A stretch of DNA of 64,000 nt from Ktedonobacter racemifer DSM 44963 (lineage in GTDB: Bacteria; Chloroflexota; Ktedonobacteria; Ktedonobacterales; Ktedonobacteraceae): NCBI RefSeq assembly GCF_000178855.1, contig NZ_ADVG01000002.1, forward strand, positions 1,860,001-1,924,000. Reading direction: 5' to 3'. Below are positions 9,274-17,476 of the stretch, in pieces. A model generated the notes under the pieces. It did not search any database. It was not told where the DNA came from and saw only the letters and a list, made by a program, of their open reading frames with translations. A program made the position numbers and the translations under genes. The stretch's first letter is position 1. Each line of letters opens with the position of its first letter.

Positions 9274-9377
9274 TTTCTTTACCGTTCCCCTCAAACAAGG
9301 CATCCTGCCGCCCTTCATGAGCGGGAGGCTAACTCCTTAACCCTGGAGTAGTCTTCCCGCTCACGAAACCTCATCTG

Positions 9378-10703
9378 CTATACATTTGACAATTCTTCAA
9401 CTCCGCTCACAGCCGCTTTCAGCGCCTGGTCCAGATCGCCAATCAGATCCTCAACCGTCTCAATACCAATCGAGAGGCGAATGAAATCTGGCGTGACGCC
9501 CGTTGAAATCTGCTCATCAGGCGTCAACTGCGCATGCGTGGTGCTAGCGGGATGAATAATCAGTGACTTGGAATCGCCCACATTCGCCAGGTGCGAGAAG
9601 AGTTCGATATGCTGAATCAGGCGCTTGCCTGCTTCAACACCACCTTTAATGCCGAAGCCAAGGATCGCCCCATAGCCGTGAGTGAAGTATTTCTTCGCCA
9701 GTTCATGTTGTGGATGATCTGGCAGGCCTGGATAGCTCACCCAGCTTACAGCAGGGTGCGACTGCAGGAACTCCGCGATGCGCAGCGCGTTCTGGCTATG
9801 GCGCTCCATGCGCAGGGCCAGCGTCTCCAGACCTTGCAGGAAGAGCCAGGAGTTAAACGGCGTTGTTGCCGCACCCAGGTCACGTAGTAGCTGTACACGT
9901 GCCTTGAGGATATAAGCCAGGGGTCCAAACGCCTCCGCATAGCGCAGGCCATGATAAGAGGGATCAGGCTCAACCAGTCCAGGGAAGCGTCCGCTCCCAG
10001 CCCAGTCAAATTTACCGCTATCGACAATAATGCCGCCGATGGAGGTACCATGTCCATTGATAAACTTGGTCGCTGAATGAATCACAATATCCGCGCCATG
10101 CTTGATCGGCTGGACCAGGTAGGGCGTTGCCAGTGTATTGTCGACAATCAGCGGCAGGCCATGCTCATGGGCAATCGCGGCCACGGCGCTAATATCCAAT
10201 GTATCCAGGCGGGGATTTCCCACGGTCTCCGCGAAAATAGCCTTGGTACGAGCGTTAATAGCCGCGCGGAAGTTCTCAGGATTGCGGCTATCGACAAAAT
10301 GCGTAGTAATACCCAGCTTGGGCAGGGTATAGTGCAGCAGGTTGTATGTCCCACCGTACAGACTTGCGGACGATACAATTTCATCACCAGCGCCCGCGAT
10401 ATTGAGAATCGCCAATGTTTCAGCCGCCTGGCCCGAAGAGGTTGCGAGCGCGCCCACGCCGCCTTCCAACGCCGCCACACGGCGCTCAAAGGCATCCTGA
10501 GTGGGGTTCATAATACGGGTATAGATATTACCAAACTGTTTGAGGGCAAAGAGATTGGCGGCATGTTCAGGGCTGTCAAAGACATAAGAGCTTGTCTGAT
10601 AAATAGGAACCGCGCGGGCATTCGTTGCTTTGTCCGCGGTCTCCTGACCTGCATGAAGCGACAGTGTCTCAAAACCATACTCACGATCACTATTCAAAGC
10701 CAT
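9378..10703 (-). CDS. metY: O-acetylhomoserine sulfhydrylase (Cys/Met metabolism PLP enzyme)
   Basis: 441 residues, the length of the O-acetylhomoserine aminocarboxypropyltransferase family, longer than cystathionine gamma-synthase. It begins FETLSLHAGQ, has RIMNPTQDAFE, the substrate-side loop GGTYNLLHYTLP, and the PLP lysine in HSATKFINGHG (about K213). It joins sulfide to O-acetylhomoserine to give homocysteine. It lies directly downstream of metX, which makes its substrate, with 36 bases between, and upstream of the kinase gene. Confidence 0.93.
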   Translation of the reverse strand: MALNSDREYGFETLSLHAGQETADKATNARAVPIYQTSSYVFDSPEHAANLFALKQFGNIYTRIMNPTQDAFERRVAALEGGVGALATSSGQAAETLAILNIAGAGDEIVSSASLYGGTYNLLHYTLPKLGITTHFVDSRNPENFRAAINARTKAIFAETVGNPRLDTLDISAVAAIAHEHGLPLIVDNTLATPYLVQPIKHGADIVIHSATKFINGHGTSIGGIIVDSGKFDWAGSGRFPGLVEPDPSYHGLRYAEAFGPLAYILKARVQLLRDLGAATTPFNSWLFLQGLETLALRMERHSQNALRIAEFLQSHPAVSWVSYPGLPDHPQHELAKKYFTHGYGAILGFGIKGGVEAGKRLIQHIELFSHLANVGDSKSLIIHPASTTHAQLTPDEQISTGVTPDFIRLSIGIETVEDLIGDLDQALKAAVSGVEELSNV

Positions 10704-10739
10704 GATAGTCGTACTCCTTAGAAGCTGTTAGCCAAACGT

Positions 10740-11885
10740 TTAAAGCTGCTGTAATGCCACAGTCATTTGTGCCCACTCTTTCAAGAAGGCATCGTGTCCA
10801 TGAGGTGAAGCTAATTCAATATATGTTGCATTCCCACCAAGCTGGCGCACTCTCTCAGCAAGCGTCCGCACATGCCTGGCCGGGAAGAGAAAATCAGAAT
10901 TAATACCAATAAACAACGCCTTGCTACGAATACGCGCCAGGGCTGCATCCAGTGAGGAGAAGCCCTCACTGATATCAAAGAGATCCATCGCTCGGCTCAG
11001 GTAGAGATAGCTATTAGCATCAAAGCGCTGCACCAGGGACTCGCCCTGATGGTAGAGGTAGTTCTCGACATCGAAGCGTCCACCCAGATCGGGATGGGCT
11101 GTCGGTGATACCACCTCTTCTCTGCGAGCTGCATGCCGCCCAAAGCGCTGCTCCATTGATTCCTCGCTCTGGTAGGTAATCATCGCCAGCATACGGGCGA
11201 TGCTCAAGCCGGTAGCGGGACCGCGACCAGGAGCATAGTCGCCACAGTTCCATTGTGGGTCCGCCATAATTGCCTGGCGCGCCACCTCGTTAAAGGCGAT
11301 TCCCTGAGCAGTAAGGCTGCCAGAGGCCGCAATGACGGCCACACGCTGCACCATTTCTGGATACAACACAGCCCAGGCCAGGGCTTGCTGTCCGCCAATC
11401 GAACCGCCATACACGGCAGCCAGTTGGCGCACCTCCAGGTGCTCCACCAGGGTATGCTGCGCGCGCACCATGTCATGAATAGTAATAATCGGGAAACGCA
11501 TACCATAAGGATGTTCAGTACGAGGATCAACTGAGGCTGGTCCAGTACTTCCACTGCAGCCGCCCAGTACGTTTGAGCAGATCACGAAGTAGCGATCAGT
11601 ATCAATGGGGCGTCCCGGACCGATCAAGGGATTCCACCACGCTATCTTGGCATCATCAGGATGCTCGCTATCATGAGCATGCGCATCCCCTGTCAGGGCA
11701 TGGGTCACGAGAATGGCATTGGTTCCCAGGGCATTTAACGTCCCCCAGGTCTCATATGCCAGGGTGACTGGTCCCAGGAGTCCCCCACGCTGTAATGGCA
11801 AACGATCCAGGGTATAGGTGCCGGTGCTCTGTCCTTCACGAATTGGAGTCAAAAACCCTTTGGTATAGTTTATCTGTGCTACCAT
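10740..11885 (-). CDS. metX: Homoserine O-acetyltransferase
   Basis: 381 residues, the normal size. The alpha/beta-hydrolase fold shows THALTGDAHA, the nucleophile elbow YGGSIGGQQAL with the catalytic Ser, and the C-terminal catalytic His in SPHGHDAF. It activates homoserine with acetyl-CoA (succinyl-CoA cannot be excluded from sequence) for direct sulfhydrylation by the next gene. AAGGAGCGC sits before overlapping ATGs at 11889 and 11885. It is the first gene after a leader of about 730 nt that contains a SAM-I riboswitch and a T-box. Confidence 0.95.
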   Translation of the reverse strand: MVAQINYTKGFLTPIREGQSTGTYTLDRLPLQRGGLLGPVTLAYETWGTLNALGTNAILVTHALTGDAHAHDSEHPDDAKIAWWNPLIGPGRPIDTDRYFVICSNVLGGCSGSTGPASVDPRTEHPYGMRFPIITIHDMVRAQHTLVEHLEVRQLAAVYGGSIGGQQALAWAVLYPEMVQRVAVIAASGSLTAQGIAFNEVARQAIMADPQWNCGDYAPGRGPATGLSIARMLAMITYQSEESMEQRFGRHAARREEVVSPTAHPDLGGRFDVENYLYHQGESLVQRFDANSYLYLSRAMDLFDISEGFSSLDAALARIRSKALFIGINSDFLFPARHVRTLAERVRQLGGNATYIELASPHGHDAFLKEWAQMTVALQQL

Positions 11886-12028
11886 TCATGCGCTCCTTCT
11901 TCTGGTTGCCAGCTATCACTTGCGCCATCGCTTAAGCGAGAGCACCCATGCCACAACCCTACACTTGTTCTGACTTTATGCAGCAGAAACACTGTATTCA
12001 TATGCTATACCCGAAGGGTGAAGGATAA

Positions 12029-12061
12029 AAAAACACCCTCACCCACTCCAGGGGCGAGGGT
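12029..12061 (-). terminator. T-box-controlled terminator
   Basis: Read on the minus strand, ACCCTCGCCCC and GTGGGTGAGGGT pair and are followed by seven T. It comes right after the T-box sequence and would be the terminator alternative to the antiterminator. Confidence 0.85.
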
Positions 12062-12360
12062 AAACGTCTTCGCGGTACCACCCTGATTTGTCAACGCTTC
12101 ACAGCGTCAACCTCGACGAGTGCCATAGAATCCACGATAACATTTGTGGGGCACTCTGGCTGATAACGTAGCCACACGGCTCGATCTACTCGGTACTGCA
12201 CAGTTTGTGCGCAACCTTTTCAATCTGCGACTCCGAGGTCATATTCAATGCTGGAATGGCGCTGACCTTCTCATCATCGTCAACTCGCTGTAGCCACCCA
12301 TAACATTTACTCGTCCTCTTCTTCGTCTTTTCTACCAGTTTTCACACGGTGTTGAGAGAG
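12029..12360 (-). promoter_or_regulatory. T-box leader, probable Met specifier
   Basis: The minus strand has the T-box core AGGGTGGTACCGCG at 12084-12071, followed by a terminator. About 270 nt upstream lies the start of stem I (GACGAAGAAGAGGACGAGTAA) with the AGUA of the specifier-loop S-turn. The opposite strand of that loop reads GAAT-ATG-ACC, placing AUG at 12242-12240. A Met specifier fits the downstream metX and metY. Uncharged tRNA-Met would stabilise the antiterminator and turn the operon on. A Tyr reading (GAA-TAT) is a one-base shift away but makes no metabolic sense. Confidence 0.9.
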
Positions 12361-12400
12361 CTTCATAAGCTTTTTTTTCTATGCCCTATTTTTGGGTAAC

Positions 12401-12421
12401 AAAAAACCCCTCTTCAGGGGC
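12401..12421 (-). terminator. SAM-riboswitch terminator
   Basis: On the minus strand CCCCT-GAAG-AGGGG is followed by six T, some 20 nt after the aptamer P1 helix. It would end transcription when SAM is bound. Confidence 0.85.
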
Positions 12422-12441
12422 TTCGCTACCTCGCTATTCCC

Positions 12442-12546
12442 CTCATCTTGCAAAGCAAAGCTTTGCCGGAATTGGCACCCTTCGTGCGACATTGCAGCGG
12501 GTTGCCGGGCTTCACAGGGCCGTATCCCTCCACCTCTCTGGATGAG
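12442..12546 (-). promoter_or_regulatory. SAM-I (S-box) riboswitch aptamer
   Basis: On the minus strand the aptamer shows the S-box landmarks in order: P1 strand CTCATC, AGAGAGGTGGAGGGA, GGCCCTGTGAAGCCCGGCAACC, a P3 arm, GGTGCCAATTCCGGCAAA, a P4 arm (GCTTTGCTTTGCAA), and the closing GATGAG. It precedes its own terminator and, further down, the T-box. Confidence 0.93.
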
Positions 12547-12618
12547 TGCAGTTCTTCATGTAACTGCGTGTATAGATTGTACAAATGTGCGATTGTGTTT
12601 CTAAACTTGTTACCCATA

Positions 12619-12648
12619 AGTATAGACAACCTGGAAATCATTTGTCAA
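12619..12648 (-). promoter_or_regulatory. Sigma-A-type promoter of the met operon
   Basis: On the minus strand a perfect TTGACA (12648-12643) and TATACT (12624-12619) are separated by 18 bases. The predicted start near 12612 leaves about 65 nt before the SAM aptamer. Confidence 0.8.
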
Positions 12649-12655
12649 GGCCAAA

Positions 12656-13049
12656 ACACAGCGATTTTTCCTTTCGTCAAACAATATTGTTGAGTAAACA
12701 ATCCAGCCTCCCCTTAAAAGCAACTGAATAGGCGTATATAGCGCAGTAAAGTCTCTTCTCTATCCGCTTATTTGTTTATCTTTACAAGTTTTTTGCAGAA
12801 ACATTATCAACTTTATTATCTCTTATACTTTAAAAACATAAAAAACTATCCTGACATTTCAAGCATCTATTGCATTAACAATAAATATCTGGTACATTAG
12901 ATACTGAAAAGCTATCTGCTAAGCGCTCGTTGTAGTTGCTGATACGCCAGCCATCAGCAGAGGTGTTCCTTAGCCAGGTTCACGCAAGCTACATTTAGAA
13001 GCCATTTTTAAAAGTCTATATTTGTTGGAGACGAAAGGGCTCGGTATCT
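12656..13049. other. AT-rich intergenic region
   Basis: No gene or structured RNA recognised. It separates the divergent met promoter from the first COG2187-type kinase and is clearly AT-richer than both sides. Several short poly-A/T stretches are present; no convincing promoter for the plus-strand gene was found. Confidence 0.4.
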
Positions 13050-14240
13050 ATGCGTTCCACCTCTTTAAGCGAACAATTCGCCATCCCACCAAACGCGGAG
13101 TCTTTCTTTGGATCAGCCAATATGCATCCTCACTTTACAGCCAATCACCTTTTGCCTCAAGATATTCAGGGGCATGTCCAGGGGCGCCATACCATTACGC
13201 ACACCTTACGTTCACAAGCTACCCTCATCCTCTTTGTTGAGTCACAGGACGCGATAATACCGCTCTGTCTTAAGCTCTGGCATGCCTTCGAGAACGACAT
13301 CTATGTGACTAGCGACATCGACACCTGCAACTCCTATACGCTAAATGGATTCGCCTTTAACCGGCGTCATGCCCCCGGAGTCTACCTCGGGATTGCCCCC
13401 ATCTACCATTTTCAAGATCAGCAGTCAATTGAACTAGGGGAACTACTTACGCATCCTCAGCCTGACCAGTTAGAGAAGGGCGTGCTCTATGCCCTGGTCA
13501 TGAAGCGTCTCCCTCAGAACTGGCGCCTGGATCATCAGATTCACAGGGGCAACTTTGGCACCAGGGAGGATATGCGCTTTCTGGCCACCACTATAGCCCA
13601 CATGCACCAGAACCTTGAGCATGCTCCCCCTCACCTGGGTCAACTAAACATCCTGCAAAAGAAGTGGAACTTAAATAAAAGTTTTTTCCAGGAAGCCATT
13701 GCCCAGCTTCAGCACCTTTTTCCAGAACATGACTTTGCAACACCTCAACATATGATCCTCGATACCATGGATACCTACTTCCACAACCATAGTGCGCATT
13801 TTCAGCAGCGCCAGGTCTTTACCAGGCGCTGTCATGGAGATCTTAAAGTCAACAATCTCTGGCTTACCCATACCCCACCACACCAGACCCAGCACCTCTT
13901 AGCTCTCGACTGTATCGACTTCAAAGACGAATTTGCCCACATCGACCCAATGAGTGATATCGCCATGCTCGCTATGGATCTAGAGGCCCACCTCACAGCA
14001 GTCCGGCAACATGGACGCCTACTCGACGATACGCCAGAACAACTAGTTGACCTGTTCTGGCAGAATTATCTCCACAGCGCAGAAACGGAACTTCAGTCAC
14101 TCACCGAGTTCTATCTTACTGAGAAAGCGATGATCCAGGTATACATGTGTGCGCTATTTGAACATAGATACTACTCCAGCCTTGCCTATCTGCATAGTGC
14201 CGAAAAACACGAGCACAGGCTAAGAAAATCTTTTTCATAG
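13050..14240 (+). CDS. COG2187-like aminoglycoside-phosphotransferase-fold kinase 1
   Basis: 396 residues. The C-terminal two thirds match the protein-kinase-like phosphotransferase fold as in COG2187: VMKRLPQNWRLDHQI, then the catalytic loop RRCHGDLKVNNLW (Brenner-type HGDxxxxN) and the metal-binding LDCIDFKDEFAHIDPMSD. The N-terminal part carries the lobe with ITHTLRSQATLIL but no classic P-loop. The substrate is unknown; the usual C-terminal P-loop half of many COG2187 proteins is missing. It heads a pair with the paralogue 273 bases downstream, facing the minus-strand ATPase operon. Confidence 0.75.
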   Translation: MRSTSLSEQFAIPPNAESFFGSANMHPHFTANHLLPQDIQGHVQGRHTITHTLRSQATLILFVESQDAIIPLCLKLWHAFENDIYVTSDIDTCNSYTLNGFAFNRRHAPGVYLGIAPIYHFQDQQSIELGELLTHPQPDQLEKGVLYALVMKRLPQNWRLDHQIHRGNFGTREDMRFLATTIAHMHQNLEHAPPHLGQLNILQKKWNLNKSFFQEAIAQLQHLFPEHDFATPQHMILDTMDTYFHNHSAHFQQRQVFTRRCHGDLKVNNLWLTHTPPHQTQHLLALDCIDFKDEFAHIDPMSDIAMLAMDLEAHLTAVRQHGRLLDDTPEQLVDLFWQNYLHSAETELQSLTEFYLTEKAMIQVYMCALFEHRYYSSLAYLHSAEKHEHRLRKSFS

Positions 14241-14513
14241 GAAAAATCACAAATACATATTTACGCTTCTTGTTAGACACATAGGACTATCTGTAGTTTT
14301 TAATGCATTTCATTTACAGCGCATTGTCCTCATGATATTATGGCAGCGTTACACTGCACAGTTAAGAGCTCAGAGAAGCTTGAGAAATTGAGCTCGAACA
14401 GGGAGTTCTTCATCACCCCATGTGGCTCTAGTCTATTCTTAGGCTATTTTTATGGCTTCTTTTTATTTTTTTATGCTCTTTTGGCATAAAAAATGTAGAT
14501 AGTAGGTATTATC

Positions 14514-15854
14514 ATGATAAGTGTTAATGCAGTAAAAACATCCACACTAGATGCGCTCTCAAGCACTTCTACAGAAGACTCTTCAGAGTCACAGCCTTCC
14601 TCCTCTACCACATCAACAACTACTCTAGCGGAAGGCCCTTTTACAAAAACCGAAACATACTCTGTTCACTCTCTTCATATTTCACCTGCCACTCAGGTTT
14701 TACAATTAACAGATAAAAAAGAAAACTATTGTATAAAACGGTGGCTTCCCTTTGAAAATTGCGTTTATAATACAAAAGATGTTGCCAAAAACAACTACTA
14801 TACACTGAACGGGCTAGCATTTAATACTCAATTTGCACGGGGTATTTATCTAGGAGTTGCTCCAATCATAGGCGACTTTTTTGAACAAGACATGAGCATT
14901 ACGCTTGGACCGCTTAGTACATCAAAGCCATCAAAAGACCTCATCTCAAAAGTTCCTCATGCACTCATCATGCACTTCATTGAACAAGATTTACGGCTTG
15001 ATAACCAGATAAAAGCAGGAGCCTTCGGCAGTGAAGAGGATCTAGATTTCCTGGCCTCAAAAATCAGCAACATCCATACCTCTGATATAGCATGCAAGTC
15101 AGATCCCAGGCAATACAGCAATATTAAAGCGCTCCGAGAAAAATGGGAATGCAATAAGTTGTGCTTAATTGACACATTGAGAGCAGAAAATTTTCCCGTT
15201 GCCAAAAAATTTAATAAAGACGAATTCTTCACTATTATGGATAATGCACTAAAAAAATATCGAAAAACATTTCAGCAGCGCTGTAAATATGTTCGGCGTT
15301 GCCATGGCGACCTCAAAACAAATAATTTGTGGTTGTTGCCTAATAACCACAAGACAATACAAAAAGCAGATGTACTTCCAAACAAAGATGCAAAACATTT
15401 ACGCATCCTTGATTGTATCGACTTTAATCCTTGTCTCTCTTATATTGACCCTCTCAGCGACGTTGCCATGCTGGTTATGGATCTGGAAGAGAAACTATCA
15501 TTTGAAAAAGAAGAAACCACCACCAAAAATATCATAAGCTTTTTTCTAAATAAATATCTTTCCTATGTTTCAGACATTATTCCACCTGAAAGCAAAAGAG
15601 ATCTCGAACCGATCATGGAGTTTTACATTGTTGAGAAGGCCATTGTAGGGGCAGCCGTAAGTGTGCTTTCAGACAATCTTCCAGCCTTAGGTGAACATTA
15701 TCTCTATATAGCACAAACGCACTTGAATAACTTATCCCGTCTCCTGTCCACGAGAGCAACTCGATACCCAAGAGAAAAGCAACTTAAGACAATTGATTCC
15801 AATCATTCAAAACAGGATATTACTTATCGCATTCCTGTGTCAGCAGCGAAGTAG
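14514..15854 (+). CDS. COG2187-like phosphotransferase-fold kinase 2
   Basis: 446 residues, a diverged paralogue of the gene before it. It shares NYYTLNGLAFN, ARGIYLGVAPI, the catalytic RRCHGDLKTNNLWL and LDCIDFNPCLSYIDPLSD, and the downstream VAMLVMDLE. The first 55 residues are Ser/Thr-rich and lack a counterpart. Base use is much more AT-rich than the first copy, with many AAA and ATA codons, so the two did not arise by recent duplication in place; one was probably acquired. Substrate unknown. Its stop lies 12 bases from the end of the convergent ATPase gene. Confidence 0.73.
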   Translation: MISVNAVKTSTLDALSSTSTEDSSESQPSSSTTSTTTLAEGPFTKTETYSVHSLHISPATQVLQLTDKKENYCIKRWLPFENCVYNTKDVAKNNYYTLNGLAFNTQFARGIYLGVAPIIGDFFEQDMSITLGPLSTSKPSKDLISKVPHALIMHFIEQDLRLDNQIKAGAFGSEEDLDFLASKISNIHTSDIACKSDPRQYSNIKALREKWECNKLCLIDTLRAENFPVAKKFNKDEFFTIMDNALKKYRKTFQQRCKYVRRCHGDLKTNNLWLLPNNHKTIQKADVLPNKDAKHLRILDCIDFNPCLSYIDPLSDVAMLVMDLEEKLSFEKEETTTKNIISFFLNKYLSYVSDIIPPESKRDLEPIMEFYIVEKAIVGAAVSVLSDNLPALGEHYLYIAQTHLNNLSRLLSTRATRYPREKQLKTIDSNHSKQDITYRIPVSAAK

Positions 15855-15866
15855 CACATCAACATC

Positions 15867-17453
15867 TTATTCAAGATGCAACCAATCTGCGTGATTCAGC
15901 GAATACAGCCCACCATAGTGATTACTGATGAGTTCAACATTATCGCTATGATCCTTGAGTTTCTTGCGCAAGTGATGCATACGCTGCGTAAAGGTTGCTC
16001 GCTCAATGAGTTTTCCCCAGGCTCCATGCATCAACTCTTCCTCGCTACAGCGCACAGGATGTTGTCTGAGCGTTTTGATCAGGTGATACTCCAGTTCGGA
16101 AAGCGAGAGGCGCTCAGGAGTCTTAGAGGGGCGTACAATGGTAAGCCAGAAGCCACGACTGCTGGGAGGAGTCTGCATGCGTGCTTTCTCTAGCAGGTAC
16201 TCTCGCAAGACCGCGCCTGGATAATAGACGGGTTGGAAAGGTTCATAGCGAATCAAGCCTTCGTTGGAGAGAATATAGCGTAGTTCTGCCCCCAGGTTAT
16301 TCCAGAGTTCAGGAGCTATCTCTTCATCCGCGTTATGAGCCTCAAATACACGTACGAATTCAAAGAAATGAGCCTTCGTCTCGCTATTTCCCTTTTCGAT
16401 AGCCTCTAGCAAACGCTTCCAGTGCAGAGTTAGAAAGGTTGTAACCGCACTATTCACCTGCTCACCCAGTTGTTGCCGACCTTCAATGGGCAGTTCTAGC
16501 CACTGCTGAGACTGCGTGGCATACAATTGTTTGAAATGAAAGGTATGATAACAATATTGCAACAACATATAAGGATGGCTCCCCGCTTGCTCATATAACC
16601 ATTGCTGCTCGTCAGGCGTAAATATTTCCTGTCCACCCAGCTGGTAAAAAGTCTCCGCCCACTCCTCACCAAAATCCTCTGGACACTGACCCAAAAAAGC
16701 CAGGGCATCGGTATGCGTCAGGCATTGAAGGACAGTCGTCGTGAAACGTGCCAGATCGGCCGATACATGGATAAACTGGTCTGTGGGTCTTGGTCGTGCC
16801 AGGCTCTGAATGGAGAAAATCACGCCAAAATTCGCAAACTCATCAATTAAATCAACCAGGACACGAATAGCCCCACAGTGATTGAGCAAAGCGATTCCTC
16901 GCTCCTGCGGAGTCTGAGCCAGGCTCCCCTCCAACTCAGGGATGGTCATATCTAGACGCGCCAGGCGCTCCACTGCATCAAGCATCACAAAATAACGCGC
17001 CTCTGGAAACTCGCGCGCGTAGTAGCGCAGCAACGACCTCAAACCCTTAATGTCATGGGAGAGAGATGGCAATTTCTCTCCATCGTAAGGAGTATCGAGG
17101 CTTCTCTTACATTCAGCCACGAAGGCAGTGAGTAGCTCTTGCGCACTTTGCGCGTTCTCCAGGGTCGTCAGGTCTATCTGGGTAAAATACAATTGGCCAA
17201 GCGCAAACTGCTCGCGTAGATCATGCAGGCTTACTTCATCACGCCAGGACCAGCCTACAGAAGACACGCCCTTAAGGTAGCGGACAAAAGCCGTTTTGCC
17301 CACCCGAGGAGATCCAGACAAGATAATGGCGCTTTGTTGGTTAGCAATCAGATTTCTAATATCGGTGCTACGACCAGAAACACGGCCGGTTCCGGGCATA
17401 TCACCTGGGCTGAAAGGGTTAAATAATGTGCGCCAGGAGTGTACATCCGACAT
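15867..17453 (-). CDS. AAA ATPase with C-terminal OmpR-type winged helix
   Basis: 528 residues from the ATG at 17453, which has AAGGAG seven bases upstream; the ATG at 17459 is too close to it. The P-loop is SGSPRVGKTAFVRYL and a Walker B-like strand reads ARYFVMLDAVERL. The middle resembles STAND/AAA_16-type signalling ATPases. The last ~85 residues (LSLSELEYHLIKTLRQHP to LISNHYGGLYSL) match the winged helix of OmpR/PhoB regulators, placed at the C-terminus. It is probably an ATP-driven transcription regulator. It lies 23 bases after the RSH-ATPase gene on the same strand, so they form an operon. Confidence 0.8.
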   Translation of the reverse strand: MSDVHSWRTLFNPFSPGDMPGTGRVSGRSTDIRNLIANQQSAIILSGSPRVGKTAFVRYLKGVSSVGWSWRDEVSLHDLREQFALGQLYFTQIDLTTLENAQSAQELLTAFVAECKRSLDTPYDGEKLPSLSHDIKGLRSLLRYYAREFPEARYFVMLDAVERLARLDMTIPELEGSLAQTPQERGIALLNHCGAIRVLVDLIDEFANFGVIFSIQSLARPRPTDQFIHVSADLARFTTTVLQCLTHTDALAFLGQCPEDFGEEWAETFYQLGGQEIFTPDEQQWLYEQAGSHPYMLLQYCYHTFHFKQLYATQSQQWLELPIEGRQQLGEQVNSAVTTFLTLHWKRLLEAIEKGNSETKAHFFEFVRVFEAHNADEEIAPELWNNLGAELRYILSNEGLIRYEPFQPVYYPGAVLREYLLEKARMQTPPSSRGFWLTIVRPSKTPERLSLSELEYHLIKTLRQHPVRCSEEELMHGAWGKLIERATFTQRMHHLRKKLKDHSDNVELISNHYGGLYSLNHADWLHLE

Positions 17454-17476
17454 AAGCATACTCCTTTCCTCCTTAT

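Noticed and set aside
12392..12693. Short open frames on both strands
   Set aside because: They overlap the SAM-I aptamer, its terminator and the promoter, and show no protein features.
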